Shown here: positions 36,197 through 44,862 of the stretch, piece by piece | Position numbering within the stretch: position 1 is the first letter of the stretch | How the letters are laid out: every line of letters starts with the position of its first letter | Made by a program: the position numbers and the translations under genes | The notes under the pieces: generated by a model | Databases searched by the model: none | What the model saw: only the letters and a program-made list of their open reading frames with translations | Told to the model about the DNA's origin: nothing | Assembly (NCBI RefSeq): GCF_008364825.1 | Contig: NZ_VTTO01000011.1 | Coordinates: forward strand, 173,245 to 237,244 | Source of the DNA: Azospirillum sp. B21 | GTDB lineage: Bacteria; Pseudomonadota; Alphaproteobacteria; Azospirillales; Azospirillaceae | Length of the DNA: 64,000 nucleotides | Direction of reading: 5' to 3'

Positions 36197-37210
36197 CTAA
36201 CGCAGCCGCGGCGTCATCCGGCTCATGGCGAAGCCCAGCCCGCCCGCCAGGATCAGCCCGGCGGCGACCGCCAGACCGCGGGCGGTGCCGCTGGGAGCGG
36301 CAAGCCGCAGGCTGTTGCGGGGCAGACCGAAGCGTCCGCGGGTCCGGTGCAGCCCGTCGACGGGGTGATAGAGGTTGTCCGGCCGGCCGGGGATCTCGGT
36401 CTCCTCCGTCAACTGGCCGTCCACCGCATTGTTGGCGAGGTAACGGTCGGCGAAGCCGGGAGCGAGGAAATTGCCGAGGATGGCCTGCATGGCCGATCCG
36501 CCCAGCCAATATTCGCGGCGGGGGTTCTCGGCTGCATGCAGGATGGCGCGGGCGATGTCCTCCGGCTGGAAGATCGTCCCCATCGGCCGGGCACGGCGCG
36601 GCATGTGGCTGCGCGCCCAATCGAACTGGGGCGTGTTGACCGCCGGCAGATGCACCGCCGTCAGGGTAATCCGGCTGTCCTCGTGGATCAGTTCCGAACG
36701 CAGGCTATCTACGAAGCCCTGCACCGCATGCTTGGCGGCGCAATAGGCCGACTGCAGCGGGATCGAGCGGTAGGCCAGCGCCGATCCGACCTGCAGGATC
36801 GTGCCTTGTCCCCTCACCCGCATCCGCCGCAGCGCCGTCTGGATGCCGTAGGCGGAGCCGAGATAGGTCACCTCGGTCACCCGCCTCAACTCCTCCGCCG
36901 TCACCGCATGGACCGGGCCGAAGACGGTGACCATCGCCGCGTTGATCCAGACGTCGATCGGACCGAAGGCCTCCTCAACCTTGTCGGCGGCGCTGTCCAG
37001 CGCATCGGCGTCGGCGACGTCCAGCGGCAGCACCAGCGCCCGGCCGCCCAGCCGCTCCACCTCCGCCTTCACCTCCTCCAAAGCTTCTTCGGAGCGGGCG
37101 ATCAGGCCGATGGAGGCTTGCCGGTAGGCGGCGAAGGCCAGCGCCGTGGCACGGCCGACCCCGGCCGACGCGCCGGTGATGCAGACGACGGGAGCTGACG
37201 GAAGGGGCAT
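36197..37210 (-). CDS. Short-chain dehydrogenase/reductase with C-terminal membrane segment
   Basis: About 337 residues from ATG 37210 (AGGA ribosome site); ATG 37228 is the alternative. Classical SDR features: cofactor loop GASAGVGRATALAF, INAAMVTVFGPV for the NAG-type strand, catalytic Ser in VGSALAYRSIPLQ and YCAAK for the Tyr/Lys pair. The family core is about 240 residues. The extra C-terminal part ends in a hydrophobic helix (GLAVAAGLILAGGLGFAM), suggesting membrane attachment. It is the third gene after a type III PKS and a methyltransferase, so reduction of a lipid polyketide is a reasonable inference. Confidence 0.85.
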   Translation of the reverse strand: MPLPSAPVVCITGASAGVGRATALAFAAYRQASIGLIARSEEALEEVKAEVERLGGRALVLPLDVADADALDSAADKVEEAFGPIDVWINAAMVTVFGPVHAVTAEELRRVTEVTYLGSAYGIQTALRRMRVRGQGTILQVGSALAYRSIPLQSAYCAAKHAVQGFVDSLRSELIHEDSRITLTAVHLPAVNTPQFDWARSHMPRRARPMGTIFQPEDIARAILHAAENPRREYWLGGSAMQAILGNFLAPGFADRYLANNAVDGQLTEETEIPGRPDNLYHPVDGLHRTRGRFGLPRNSLRLAAPSGTARGLAVAAGLILAGGLGFAMSRMTPRLR

Positions 37211-37235
37211 GGGCGTTGTCCTGATCATGGTGCCA

Positions 37236-37808
37236 TCAGGCGGCCGGCGGGACGTGGCGGCCGCTCCACCCGGTCCAACGGCCTGCACCGCCCGCAGTTC
37301 CCTGCCGGTCGCTCAGCGCCTCCTCCTCCACCTGGATGCGGCGGCGGGTGAGGGGAATGTTCAGCAGCGTGGCGGCAACGGCGATCCAGACATTGCCGAA
37401 CACCAGCGGCAGCACGACCAGTTCTCCCGCCACCACGAGATAGTTGGGATGCCGGACCCAGCGGAACGGGCCGCGGCGGACCAGCGGAGCCCCGTCCAGC
37501 GTGATGATCCGCGTCGTCCAGAAGCGGCCGAGCGTCGCGATCACCCACACCCGCCCGGCCTGCAGCAGCAGGAACAGCGCCAGAAGCCAACCATTGATCG
37601 GGGCGTCCGCCGGCACCGCCAGGAACAGCGCCAGCAGCCAGCCGGCATGCAGCACGACGAACAGCGGGTAATGGGCGGCCCCGACCTCCCGCGCTCCTTC
37701 GGCCAGCAGCCGCGCTGTGTTGCGGCGGGCGACCACCAACTCAAGCAGCCGCTGCGCCGCGACCGCCAGCAGGATGACCTGCGGCCAACCGATTGCATCC
37801 ATGGTCAC
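37236..37808 (-). CDS. Isoprenylcysteine carboxyl methyltransferase-like membrane methyltransferase
   Basis: A 190-residue membrane protein with four or five helices and the ICMT signature GPFRWVRHPNYLVVAGELVVLPL followed by RRRIQVEEEALS. The start is GTG 37808, overlapping the PKS stop (GTGA); ATG 37802 is also possible. Members next to type III PKS genes (SrsB of Streptomyces griseus, BpsB/YpbQ of Bacillus subtilis) O-methylate phenolic lipids or alkylpyrones, and this gene sits in the same place. Confidence 0.85.
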   Translation of the reverse strand: MTMDAIGWPQVILLAVAAQRLLELVVARRNTARLLAEGAREVGAAHYPLFVVLHAGWLLALFLAVPADAPINGWLLALFLLLQAGRVWVIATLGRFWTTRIITLDGAPLVRRGPFRWVRHPNYLVVAGELVVLPLVFGNVWIAVAATLLNIPLTRRRIQVEEEALSDRQGTAGGAGRWTGWSGRHVPPAA

Positions 37809-38863
37809 AGATCCAGCAGGGTAAGGCCGGCGGTGAAGCCGGGGCCGAGGGCCAGCATCAGATGCGCCCCGGTGGCGCCGCTGCGCATCCGGCGGTCGAG
37901 CACGAACATCACGCTGGCCGCCGACATGTTGCCGCAGTCGCCCAGCACAGCCCAGGAGTCATCCATTCCCGCGGTGGCAGGCGCCAGCACCTCGGTCAGC
38001 GCCTGCAGGACCTTGGCGCCGCCGGTGTGGCAGATCACTCCGGACAGGTCCGCGCGGGTCATGCCGCGGCCGGTCAGGAAGCCATCGACCACCGGGGCCA
38101 GCCGCTCGCGGATCAGGCGAGGGATGTCCTGGCTGAAGACGACGCCGAAGCCCTCGTCCTCGATCCGCCAGCCCATGATCCGCCGGGTGCCCGGCCAGGT
38201 GTGTTCGGCACTGTCGATGAAGCGCGGGCCGGGGGCATCGCCGCCGTCGGTCGGCGCGCGCAGCAGGGCGGCGGCGGCACCGTCGGCGAACAAGGCGCTC
38301 GCCACCACATTGGTGGGCGAGGCCTCTTCCGGCCGGTGCGACAGGGTGCAAAGCTCGACCACCAGGAACAGCACGGTCCGCCCCGGGCTGGCGCGCGCCA
38401 TCATGCCCGCGCGCGCCAGCCCCAGCGCCCCGCCGGCACAGCCCAGTCCGAAGACCGGCAGCCGCACCGTGTCGGGCCGGAAGCCCATGCGTTCGAGCAG
38501 AAGCGCCTCCAGGCTCGGCGTGGCGATGCCGGTGGTGGTGGCGCAGACGATGGCGTCGACGTCAGTCGGGCGCAGGCCGGCCGCGTCCAGCGCCTTGCCT
38601 GCCGCCTCTTCCAGCAGGTCCAGCGCGACGCGCTCGAACACGGCGGCACGCTCACCCCAGCCGTGGGGCTCCAGATACCAGGACAGCGGGCAGGCGGCAT
38701 AGCGGCTGCGGATGCCGGTGTTGGCGAAGACGGGGGCCAGCCGGTCGAAGTCGCGCAGGCGATGGGCGAACACCGTCCGGGCGACGGCCAGCGTCTCCTC
38801 CTGCTCGAAGCGGTGGGGCGGCAACGCCGTGGCGACCGCCAACAGCCGCGGATCGAGTGACAT
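37805..38863 (-). CDS. Type III polyketide synthase
   Basis: A 352-residue chalcone/stilbene-synthase-fold enzyme. The catalytic triad is visible: Cys in FGLGCAGGALG, His in ICHTGGAKV, and Asn in CGNMSAASV. It condenses malonyl-CoA with a fatty acyl starter in known bacterial phenolic-lipid pathways, giving alkylresorcinols or alkylpyrones. ATG 38863 has an AGGAGG ribosome site. The operon order PKS, methyltransferase, SDR supports membrane phenolic lipid or methylated alkylpyrone synthesis; the exact product cannot be assigned. Confidence 0.93.
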   Translation of the reverse strand: MSLDPRLLAVATALPPHRFEQEETLAVARTVFAHRLRDFDRLAPVFANTGIRSRYAACPLSWYLEPHGWGERAAVFERVALDLLEEAAGKALDAAGLRPTDVDAIVCATTTGIATPSLEALLLERMGFRPDTVRLPVFGLGCAGGALGLARAGMMARASPGRTVLFLVVELCTLSHRPEEASPTNVVASALFADGAAAALLRAPTDGGDAPGPRFIDSAEHTWPGTRRIMGWRIEDEGFGVVFSQDIPRLIRERLAPVVDGFLTGRGMTRADLSGVICHTGGAKVLQALTEVLAPATAGMDDSWAVLGDCGNMSAASVMFVLDRRMRSGATGAHLMLALGPGFTAGLTLLDL

Positions 38864-38966
38864 CCTGCCTCCTGCATGCAGCGGAAGGCCGGCATGCGCA
38901 TCCGGTCGATGCGCAGTCCAACCTTTCCAGCCAACAGGAAGCTGCCCCTGCCGTTGCGCCCGCCCA

Positions 38967-39000
38967 CCCTCCTCAAAAGGCGATAGCCTTCCGAGGAGGG
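38967..39000 (-). terminator. Hairpin after sulP
   Basis: CCCTCCTC...AAGGC-GATA-GCCTT...GAGGAGGG, two stem blocks split by a 2-nt mismatch, starting 9 nt after the SulP stop on the minus strand. There is no long U-tract, so efficiency is uncertain. Confidence 0.5.
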
Positions 39001-39008
39001 GAGGCCGT

Positions 39009-40496
39009 TCAGTGCGCCAGCGCGCGCTCCTCGGCGCCCGGCTTGTCGTGGGTCGCCAGCCGGTCGACGATGGTCTCGCTGGCGGCATTGAGGCCGATCA
39101 GCCGCACCTCGGTCCCGGCACGGCGGAACTTCAGCACGACACTGTCCAGCGCCGCGACACTGGAGATGTCCCAGATATGGGCGCTGGAAACATCGATGAC
39201 CGCCACGTCCAGTTCCTCGCGCACATCGAAGGCGGCGGAGAAATCGTCGGCCGAGGCGAAGAACAGCTGCCCTTCGACCCGATAGGTGCGGGTGCGGCCA
39301 TCCTCCGACAGGGTGGAGGTGACGCGGACCATCCGGGCGACCTTTCCGGCAAAGAAGATGCCGGACAGCAGAACGCCGATCAGCACGCCGATGGCGAGAT
39401 TGTGGGTGAAGACCACCCCGGCCACCGTCGCCAGCATGACGGCGCTGGAACTGCGCGGGTGCGTCACCAGGGTCGTCAGGGACTGCCAGCTGAAGGTGCC
39501 GACCGACACCATGATCATCACCGCCACCAGGGCGGCCATCGGGATGCGCTGCACCCAGTCGCCCAGCACGACGATCAGGAACAGCAGGAACAGGCCGGCG
39601 CAGAAGGTCGACAGCCGGCCCCGGCCGCCCGACTTCACGTTGATCACCGATTGCCCGATCATCGCGCAGCCGGCCATGCCGCCGAGGAAGCCGGACACCA
39701 TGTTGGCGACGCCCTGACCGACGCATTCGCGGTTCTTGTCGCTGCCGGTCTCCGTCATGTCGTCGACGATGGCCGCGGTCATCAGCGATTCCAGAAGCCC
39801 GACCACGGCGATGCCGGCGGAATAGGGCAGGATGATGCGCAGCGTCTCCAGCGTCAACGGAATGTCGGGCAGCAGGAAGACGGGCAGGGTGCTGGGCAGC
39901 TCCCCCATGTCGCCGACGGTGCGAACGTCGATGCCGAAGCCGATGGTGACCGCGGTCAGCACCAGGATGCTGACCAGCGCCGACGGCACCGCCCTGGTCA
40001 GGCGCGGCAGCAGGTAGATGATCGCCAGCCCGGCAGCGACCAGCGCATAGGTGACGGTGGGGACCCCCACCAGCTCCGGCAACTGGGCCAGGAAGATCAG
40101 AATGGCGAGCGCGTTGACGAAGCCGGTCATCACCGATTTCGACACGAAGCGCATCAGGGCCCCCAGCCGCAGGAGCCCGGCGCCGATCTGCAGCAGTCCG
40201 GCCAGCACGGTGGCGGCCAGCAGATATTGCAGGCCATGTTCCTTGACCAGCGTGACCATCAGCACCGCGGTGGCGGCTGTGGCGGCGGAGATCATGCCGG
40301 GCCGGCCGCCGACGATGGCAATGGTCATGGCGATGGCGAAGGAGGCGTAGAGGCCGATCTTGGGGTCGACCCCGGCGATGATGGAGAAGGCGATGGCCTC
40401 CGGAATCAGGGCAAGGGCGACAACGAGCCCGGACAGCAAGTCGCCGCGCATGTTGCCGAACCACTCCTGGCGAAGCCGTTGCAAATCGATGGTCAT
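39009..40496 (-). CDS. SulP-family anion transporter with STAS domain
   Basis: A 495-residue SulP protein. The membrane core begins with GDLLSGLVVALALIPEAIAFSIIAGVDPKIGLYASF, the classical SulP sulfate-transporter signature, and shows the usual 14-segment hydrophobic pattern. A C-terminal STAS domain follows (about 410-490, VAVIDVSSAHIWDISSVAALDSVV). Likely substrates are sulfate or bicarbonate. The frame is open to 40568, but ATG 40496 starts the family match. Its promoter should lie in 40497-40752. Confidence 0.9.
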   Translation of the reverse strand: MTIDLQRLRQEWFGNMRGDLLSGLVVALALIPEAIAFSIIAGVDPKIGLYASFAIAMTIAIVGGRPGMISAATAATAVLMVTLVKEHGLQYLLAATVLAGLLQIGAGLLRLGALMRFVSKSVMTGFVNALAILIFLAQLPELVGVPTVTYALVAAGLAIIYLLPRLTRAVPSALVSILVLTAVTIGFGIDVRTVGDMGELPSTLPVFLLPDIPLTLETLRIILPYSAGIAVVGLLESLMTAAIVDDMTETGSDKNRECVGQGVANMVSGFLGGMAGCAMIGQSVINVKSGGRGRLSTFCAGLFLLFLIVVLGDWVQRIPMAALVAVMIMVSVGTFSWQSLTTLVTHPRSSSAVMLATVAGVVFTHNLAIGVLIGVLLSGIFFAGKVARMVRVTSTLSEDGRTRTYRVEGQLFFASADDFSAAFDVREELDVAVIDVSSAHIWDISSVAALDSVVLKFRRAGTEVRLIGLNAASETIVDRLATHDKPGAEERALAH

Positions 40497-40752
40497 GGGT
40501 CTCGCAAGCTCAGGACGGGACGGCGGCAGCGCCCGCGTTCCGGCGGAAGCCGGGCGGTTTGTCGCCATCGACGATGATCGGGAATGAAAGGAATCGCTGC
40601 GAAGCGGCGGCCGGCCGGGGAGTTGCGCGGTCGGGCTTCAGGTCAATGCAGGGAGCAGGCCGTCAAGGCGGCGTGACGCGGTGCAGCATGAAGGCAGACG
40701 TAACAGAATGTCGCAGGCCCGGCAACCCCGTGCATGGTTGCCCGGCGTGGAC
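40497..40752. other. Intergenic region without a gene
   Basis: The space between the SulP start and the terminator of the 77-residue protein. It should carry the SulP promoter. I see no conserved element, RNA gene or credible ORF in it. Confidence 0.4.
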
Positions 40753-40785
40753 GCAAAAAGGCGGCGCCCCGCAGAGCGCCGCCTT
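40753..40785 (-). terminator. Rho-independent terminator
   Basis: A 10-bp stem AAGGCGGCGC / GCGCCGCCTT with an 8-nt loop; on the minus strand it ends in CCTTTTTGC. It follows the 77-residue acidic protein gene by 22 nt. Confidence 0.85.
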
Positions 40786-40807
40786 CCTGGTGGACCGATC
40801 CGTTCCG

Positions 40808-41041
40808 TCAGGCCTGACGCGGCTTCAGCGGCGCGGTGTCGCGGAAGGGCTTGTCCACACCACCCTTGTCGTTGGTCTGGTTCTCGATATCGCCCTCGAA
40901 GGTGCTTTCGCCCTGGGCCAGATCCATGTCGTCCGCCGACATTCCGGCGGCGCGGGCGCCCTTGGTCCCACCGATCTGCGGGTTGTTCTTCAGGTCGGCA
41001 TCGGTCGGCTTGTCGGTCTTCTCGTGCTTGCTTGCGCTCAT
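40808..41041 (-). CDS. Small acidic, low-complexity hypothetical protein
   Basis: A 77-residue hydrophilic protein starting MSASKHEKTDKPTDADLK. It has no hydrophobic segment, is rich in Asp, Lys, Thr and Gly, and is probably disordered. ATG 41041 has a GGAG ribosome site and a strong terminator follows, so it looks like a real monocistronic gene. The start region resembles that of the 52-residue protein at 55810-55968. No function is known. Confidence 0.65.
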   Translation of the reverse strand: MSASKHEKTDKPTDADLKNNPQIGGTKGARAAGMSADDMDLAQGESTFEGDIENQTNDKGGVDKPFRDTAPLKPRQA

Positions 41042-41148
41042 GACGGCGTCTCCGTTCCGGTTCCGCGAATGTCCTCCTCTCAACCGACGACGCCGCCGGT
41101 TGTTGCGGCCCTGACCCTCCGTACAGACCATCCGCCGCAGCGATTGTC

Positions 41149-41186
41149 CCTTCTCCCCCCCGGGGAGAAGGTTAGGATGAGGGGGT
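41149..41186. repeat. Dispersed palindromic repeat (copy C) upstream of hypF
   Basis: CCCTTCTCCCCCCCGGGGAGAAGG followed by TTAGGATGAGGGGG: the same unit as copy A with compensating T/A changes in both arms (CCTTCTCC/GGAGAAGG), which keeps the hairpin paired. It ends 34 nt before the hypF ATG. Confidence 0.65.
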
Positions 41187-41219
41187 TCGGCACAGCCGAA
41201 GATCACCCAGAAGGCTTCC

Positions 41220-43460
41220 ATGTCCCCTGACGACGAACGGCTGAGGATCCGCGTGCGCGGACGGGTGCAGGGAGTGGGATTCCGCCCGCATGTCCATGCG
41301 CTCGCCCGGCGCTTCGGCCTGACCGGCTGGGTGCTGAACGACCCCCGGGGCGTGCTGATCGAAGTGCAGGGCGCCGAAACCTCCGCGTTCCGCGCCGCAA
41401 TCACCGAAGAGGCTCCGCCGCTTGCCCGCATCGATGCGGTGGACTGCGAAACCGTCGCCCCGCTCCCCGGTGAGGACGCCTTCACCATCCGCCACAGCGA
41501 GTCCGCGGGCGCCATCGCCACCGGCATCGGTCCCGACGCCACGGTATGCCCGGCCTGCCTTGCCGAGTTGTTCGACCCGGCGGACCGCCGCTACCGCTAT
41601 GCCTTCCTGAACTGCACCCATTGCGGCCCGCGCTACACCATCACGCGGCGGCTGCCCTATGACCGGCCGCAGACGGCGATGGCCGCCTTTGCGCTCTGCC
41701 CAGACTGCAGGGCGGAGTACGAGGACCCGGCCGACCGCCGCTTCCATGCCCAGCCGACCGCCTGCCCGGCCTGCGGTCCCCGCCTGTCGCATTCGCCGGA
41801 AGATATTCTGGCCGCCCTGCGGGCCGGCAGGATCGTTGCCATCAAGGGGCTGGGTGGTTTCCACCTCGCCTGCGACGCCACGCGCGCCGACGCGGTGGAG
41901 CGGCTGCGCCGGGTCAAGCAGCGCAACGGCAAGCCCTTCGCCCTGATGGTCGCCAATGCTGAGTCAGCCGTCCGCCATGTCCGGGTGGACAGCGACGAGC
42001 GCCGATTGCTGGAGGGGGTGGCGCGCCCCATCGTCCTGCTGCGGCGGCAGGAGGATGCGCCGGAACTGGCGCCCGACATCGCCCCCGGATTGGCATGGCT
42101 GGGCGTCATGCTGCCCTACACGCCGCTGCATTACCTGCTGTTCCACGAGGCGGCGGGGCGGCCGGACGGCACCGGCTGGCTGCGAGAACCGCAGGGCCTG
42201 ACCCTCGTCATGACCTCCGCCAATCCCGGCGGGGAGCCGCTCGCCATCGGGAACTGGGAGGCACGGGAAAGGCTGGCCGGCATCGCCGACCTGATCGTCG
42301 ACCACGACCGCGACATCGTGATCCGCGCCGACGACAGCGTGGTGCGCAAGCTGGCCGGCGCGCCCGCCTTCCTGCGCCGTGGCCGCGGCCATGTCCCGGA
42401 GCCGATCCGGTTGGCCCGCCCCGTGCCGCCGATCCTGGCGGTCGGCGGCCACCTCAAGGCGACAATCTGCGTCACCCGCGGCGACGAGGCCTTCTTGTCC
42501 CAGCACATCGGCGACCTCGACAATGCCGCCACACTGGGTTTCCTGGAGGAGACGGTCGCCCATCTGCTGCACATCCTGGGCGTGGAACCGGTGGCGGTCG
42601 CCCATGACAAGCACCCCGATTTCCAGTCCACTCGCTTCGCCGAGCGGAGCGGCCTGCCCGCCATCGCGGTCCAGCACCACCACGCCCATGTCGCCGCGGT
42701 GATGGCCGAGCACCGGATCGACGGTCCGGCGCTGGGCCTTGCCCTCGATGGCTTCGGGTTGGGGGAGGGGGGAGGGTCCTGGGGTGGGGAGATGCTGCTG
42801 GTCGACGGCTTGCAGTCGGAGCGGTTGGGAAGTCTCGCCCCGCTCGCCCAGCCCGGCGGCGATGTCGCCGCCCGCCAGCCCTGGCGGATGGCAGCCGCTG
42901 CCCTGGTGCGCATGGGCCGGGCCGACGAGATCGGTCCGCGCTTTGCCGGTCACGGACCGGCCGAGGGCGTGCGCCGGATGATCGAGCGCGGGATCAACGC
43001 CCCGCTCACCAGTTCCTGCGGACGCTGGTTCGATGCCGCCTGCGGGCTGTTGGGAGTCCGTGCGGTCGCGGGTTTCGAGGGCGAGGCGCCGATGGCGCTG
43101 GAATCGCTGGTGCATCAGCCGCGGGTGGCGGAGGGGGCGTGGCGGATCGAGGGCGGCGAGCTGGACCTGACGCCGCTGTTGGAACGCCTGCTGTCGGTTC
43201 CCGACGTGGTCGAGGGGGCGGAGCTGTTCCACGGCACGCTGGCCGCGGCTCTGGTGGATTGGACGCTGCCGGTGCTGCGCGCACGTGGCCTGGAGCGGGT
43301 GGTGCTGTCCGGCGGTTGCCTGATGAACGCGGTGCTGGCGGAGGAACTGGTCGCCGGCTTCCGCGCCGCTCGCGTGGAGCCGCTGCTGCCGCGGCTGGCC
43401 CCTGCCAACGACGGCGGGCTCAGCCTCGGTCAGGCGTGGGCTGCGTCCTTCGCCCTGTAG
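41220..43460 (+). CDS. hypF: Carbamoyltransferase HypF
   Basis: A 746-residue maturation protein that makes the CN ligand precursor for [NiFe] hydrogenases from carbamoyl phosphate. Domains in order: acylphosphatase (RIRVRGRVQGVGFRPHVHALA, about 8-28), two CxxC zinc modules (CPACLAEL..., CTHCGPRYT, CPDC, CPACGP), a YrdC-like domain (IKGLGGFHLACDAT, NGKPFALMV), and a Kae1-like carbamoyltransferase domain with HHHAHVAAVMAEH. It is the only rightward hup/hyp gene here and converges with the unknown gene at 43430, overlapping it by 31 nt. Confidence 0.95.
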   Translation: MSPDDERLRIRVRGRVQGVGFRPHVHALARRFGLTGWVLNDPRGVLIEVQGAETSAFRAAITEEAPPLARIDAVDCETVAPLPGEDAFTIRHSESAGAIATGIGPDATVCPACLAELFDPADRRYRYAFLNCTHCGPRYTITRRLPYDRPQTAMAAFALCPDCRAEYEDPADRRFHAQPTACPACGPRLSHSPEDILAALRAGRIVAIKGLGGFHLACDATRADAVERLRRVKQRNGKPFALMVANAESAVRHVRVDSDERRLLEGVARPIVLLRRQEDAPELAPDIAPGLAWLGVMLPYTPLHYLLFHEAAGRPDGTGWLREPQGLTLVMTSANPGGEPLAIGNWEARERLAGIADLIVDHDRDIVIRADDSVVRKLAGAPAFLRRGRGHVPEPIRLARPVPPILAVGGHLKATICVTRGDEAFLSQHIGDLDNAATLGFLEETVAHLLHILGVEPVAVAHDKHPDFQSTRFAERSGLPAIAVQHHHAHVAAVMAEHRIDGPALGLALDGFGLGEGGGSWGGEMLLVDGLQSERLGSLAPLAQPGGDVAARQPWRMAAAALVRMGRADEIGPRFAGHGPAEGVRRMIERGINAPLTSSCGRWFDAACGLLGVRAVAGFEGEAPMALESLVHQPRVAEGAWRIEGGELDLTPLLERLLSVPDVVEGAELFHGTLAAALVDWTLPVLRARGLERVVLSGGCLMNAVLAEELVAGFRAARVEPLLPRLAPANDGGLSLGQAWAASFAL

Positions 43461-43792
43461 GTGAAGAGCGGCATCTGGACCGGCGCCCGCACACTGGTCT
43501 TGGGCGCCGGGGCATCGGCGGTGCGGTTGGCCTTGTCGAACTCATACAGGCCGCGATACTTGCCGATGTAGCCCTTGCGGCAGGCACGATGGAACCGCTG
43601 CGACGCCGTTTCCCAATCGTCGCCCGGCCGCAGCCAGCTGACATAGGTGGTGCCGCTGCGCAGATCGGTGCGCAGGAACCGCCCGCGCCCCTTCTCGCCC
43701 CGCACCCACTGGCCGGGATTCAGCGTCAGCGCCCCGCGCGCCAGAAGCATTTTCACCTGCGGGGTCAATTCGATGGTCGGAAAATAAGGCAT
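43430..43792 (-). CDS. Hypothetical protein at the end of the hydrogenase structural operon
   Basis: A 120-residue protein from ATG 43792, supported by a GGAGGA ribosome site; an upstream extension to 43900 is less likely. It is basic and soluble, with a conserved-looking block GRFLRTDLRSGTTYVSWLRPGDDWETASQRFHRAC followed by YIGKYRGLYEFDKANRTAD. I do not recognise a family. It lies 251 nt beyond hupC, separated by a palindromic repeat, and its 3' end overlaps the hypF coding region by 31 nt in the opposite direction. Confidence 0.6.
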   Translation of the reverse strand: MPYFPTIELTPQVKMLLARGALTLNPGQWVRGEKGRGRFLRTDLRSGTTYVSWLRPGDDWETASQRFHRACRKGYIGKYRGLYEFDKANRTADAPAPKTSVRAPVQMPLFTYRAKDAAHA

Positions 43793-43933
43793 GACGTCCT
43801 CCGGCCGCACCCGGAGGGGGCGGCGCTGATCTGGGATTCCCGGCTGTTTCGGAACCTCCCTGATATGGGAACGTATGCGGAACAAATCAAGGTTTTCCAA
43901 GGGTGTGGGGATGATTGCGTAGGCAGAGTATTG

Positions 43934-44033
43934 CCCCCACCCCGACCCTCCCCCGCTTCACGGGAGAGGGTGCCTTCTGCGAGGCGGCGGCAGTCCCCTC
44001 CACCGCCAAAGGCGGGGGAGGGTGAGGGAGGGA
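43934..44033. repeat. Dispersed palindromic repeat, inverted pair (copy D)
   Basis: The left half CCCCACCCCGACCCTCCCCCGCTTCACGGGAGAGGGTG faces a right half (43994-44033) ending GGCGGGGGAGGGTGAGGGAGGG. It lies between hupC and the unknown gene and probably ends hupSLC transcripts. Confidence 0.65.
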
Positions 44034-44043
44034 GCAGAGAACC

Positions 44044-44838
44044 TCACCCCACCCGCGCCGCCTTCTTCACCGGGCGCTCATGCTCCTCGTCGGCCGGAGC
44101 CTCGGCGTCCTTGAAAGTGCGGACGCCGCTGATCATGGTGGAGATGATCGACTGGCGGGACATGATGTCCTCGCGCACCGCGGCATAGACATGGACGATC
44201 ACGAACAGCAGGATCGCCCACATGCCCAGATGGTGCCAGGTGTGGACGTCCATGCTCTGGCCGAACAGCGGGATCACCCAGCCGAACAGCTTGTCCTGCC
44301 AGCTGCCCAGCCCGGCGCCTTCGCTGTAGAGCGCGAAGCCGGTGACGATCATGAAGACGCTGCCGACCGCGATGGCCCAGAACATGGCGAACTGCGCCAG
44401 CGGGTTGTGCCCGACATACAGCTTCGGCTTGCGCTCCAGGAACAGGTACCAGCGCGCCTCCAGGAACAGTTCGCCCCACCAATGGCGGTCCCAGAAGGGG
44501 AAGCGGAACAGCTGGCGGGCATGGTGGTTGCCGGCGAAGGCCCAATAGAGCCGGCCGATGAAGCCGATGGTGAAGATGTAGGCCGCCGCGAAATGAACGA
44601 AGCGGATGTAGCCCATCAGGAAATTGGCGCTCGCCTCGCCCGGCATGCTCGGCAGCGGGTTGGCGATCAGATAGCCGGTGACCGACAGCACCGTGATCGC
44701 CAGCGCGTTGACCCAGTGCCAGATCCGCACCGGCACCTCATACACATAGATCGCCTTCAGGAAGCGGCCGCCACCCGAAGCGGCCGTTCCCTCCTCGTCC
44801 GGTGTCGCGACCGGCTTCGCATCGTCGAGAGGAGCCAT
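44044..44838 (-). CDS. hupC: [NiFe] hydrogenase b-type cytochrome subunit
   Basis: A 264-residue integral membrane diheme cytochrome b of the HupC/HyaC/HoxZ family. Four hydrophobic helices carry typical His pairs: VRIWHWVNALAITVLSVTG, IRFVHFAAAYIF, and DVHTWHHLGMWAILLFVIVHVYAA. It anchors HupSL to the membrane and transfers electrons from H2 oxidation to quinone. ATG 44838 has an AGGAGG ribosome site. It follows hupL by 24 nt. Confidence 0.94.
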   Translation of the reverse strand: MAPLDDAKPVATPDEEGTAASGGGRFLKAIYVYEVPVRIWHWVNALAITVLSVTGYLIANPLPSMPGEASANFLMGYIRFVHFAAAYIFTIGFIGRLYWAFAGNHHARQLFRFPFWDRHWWGELFLEARWYLFLERKPKLYVGHNPLAQFAMFWAIAVGSVFMIVTGFALYSEGAGLGSWQDKLFGWVIPLFGQSMDVHTWHHLGMWAILLFVIVHVYAAVREDIMSRQSIISTMISGVRTFKDAEAPADEEHERPVKKAARVG

Positions 44839-44862
44839 GACGTAATCCTCCTCGGTTGCCGG

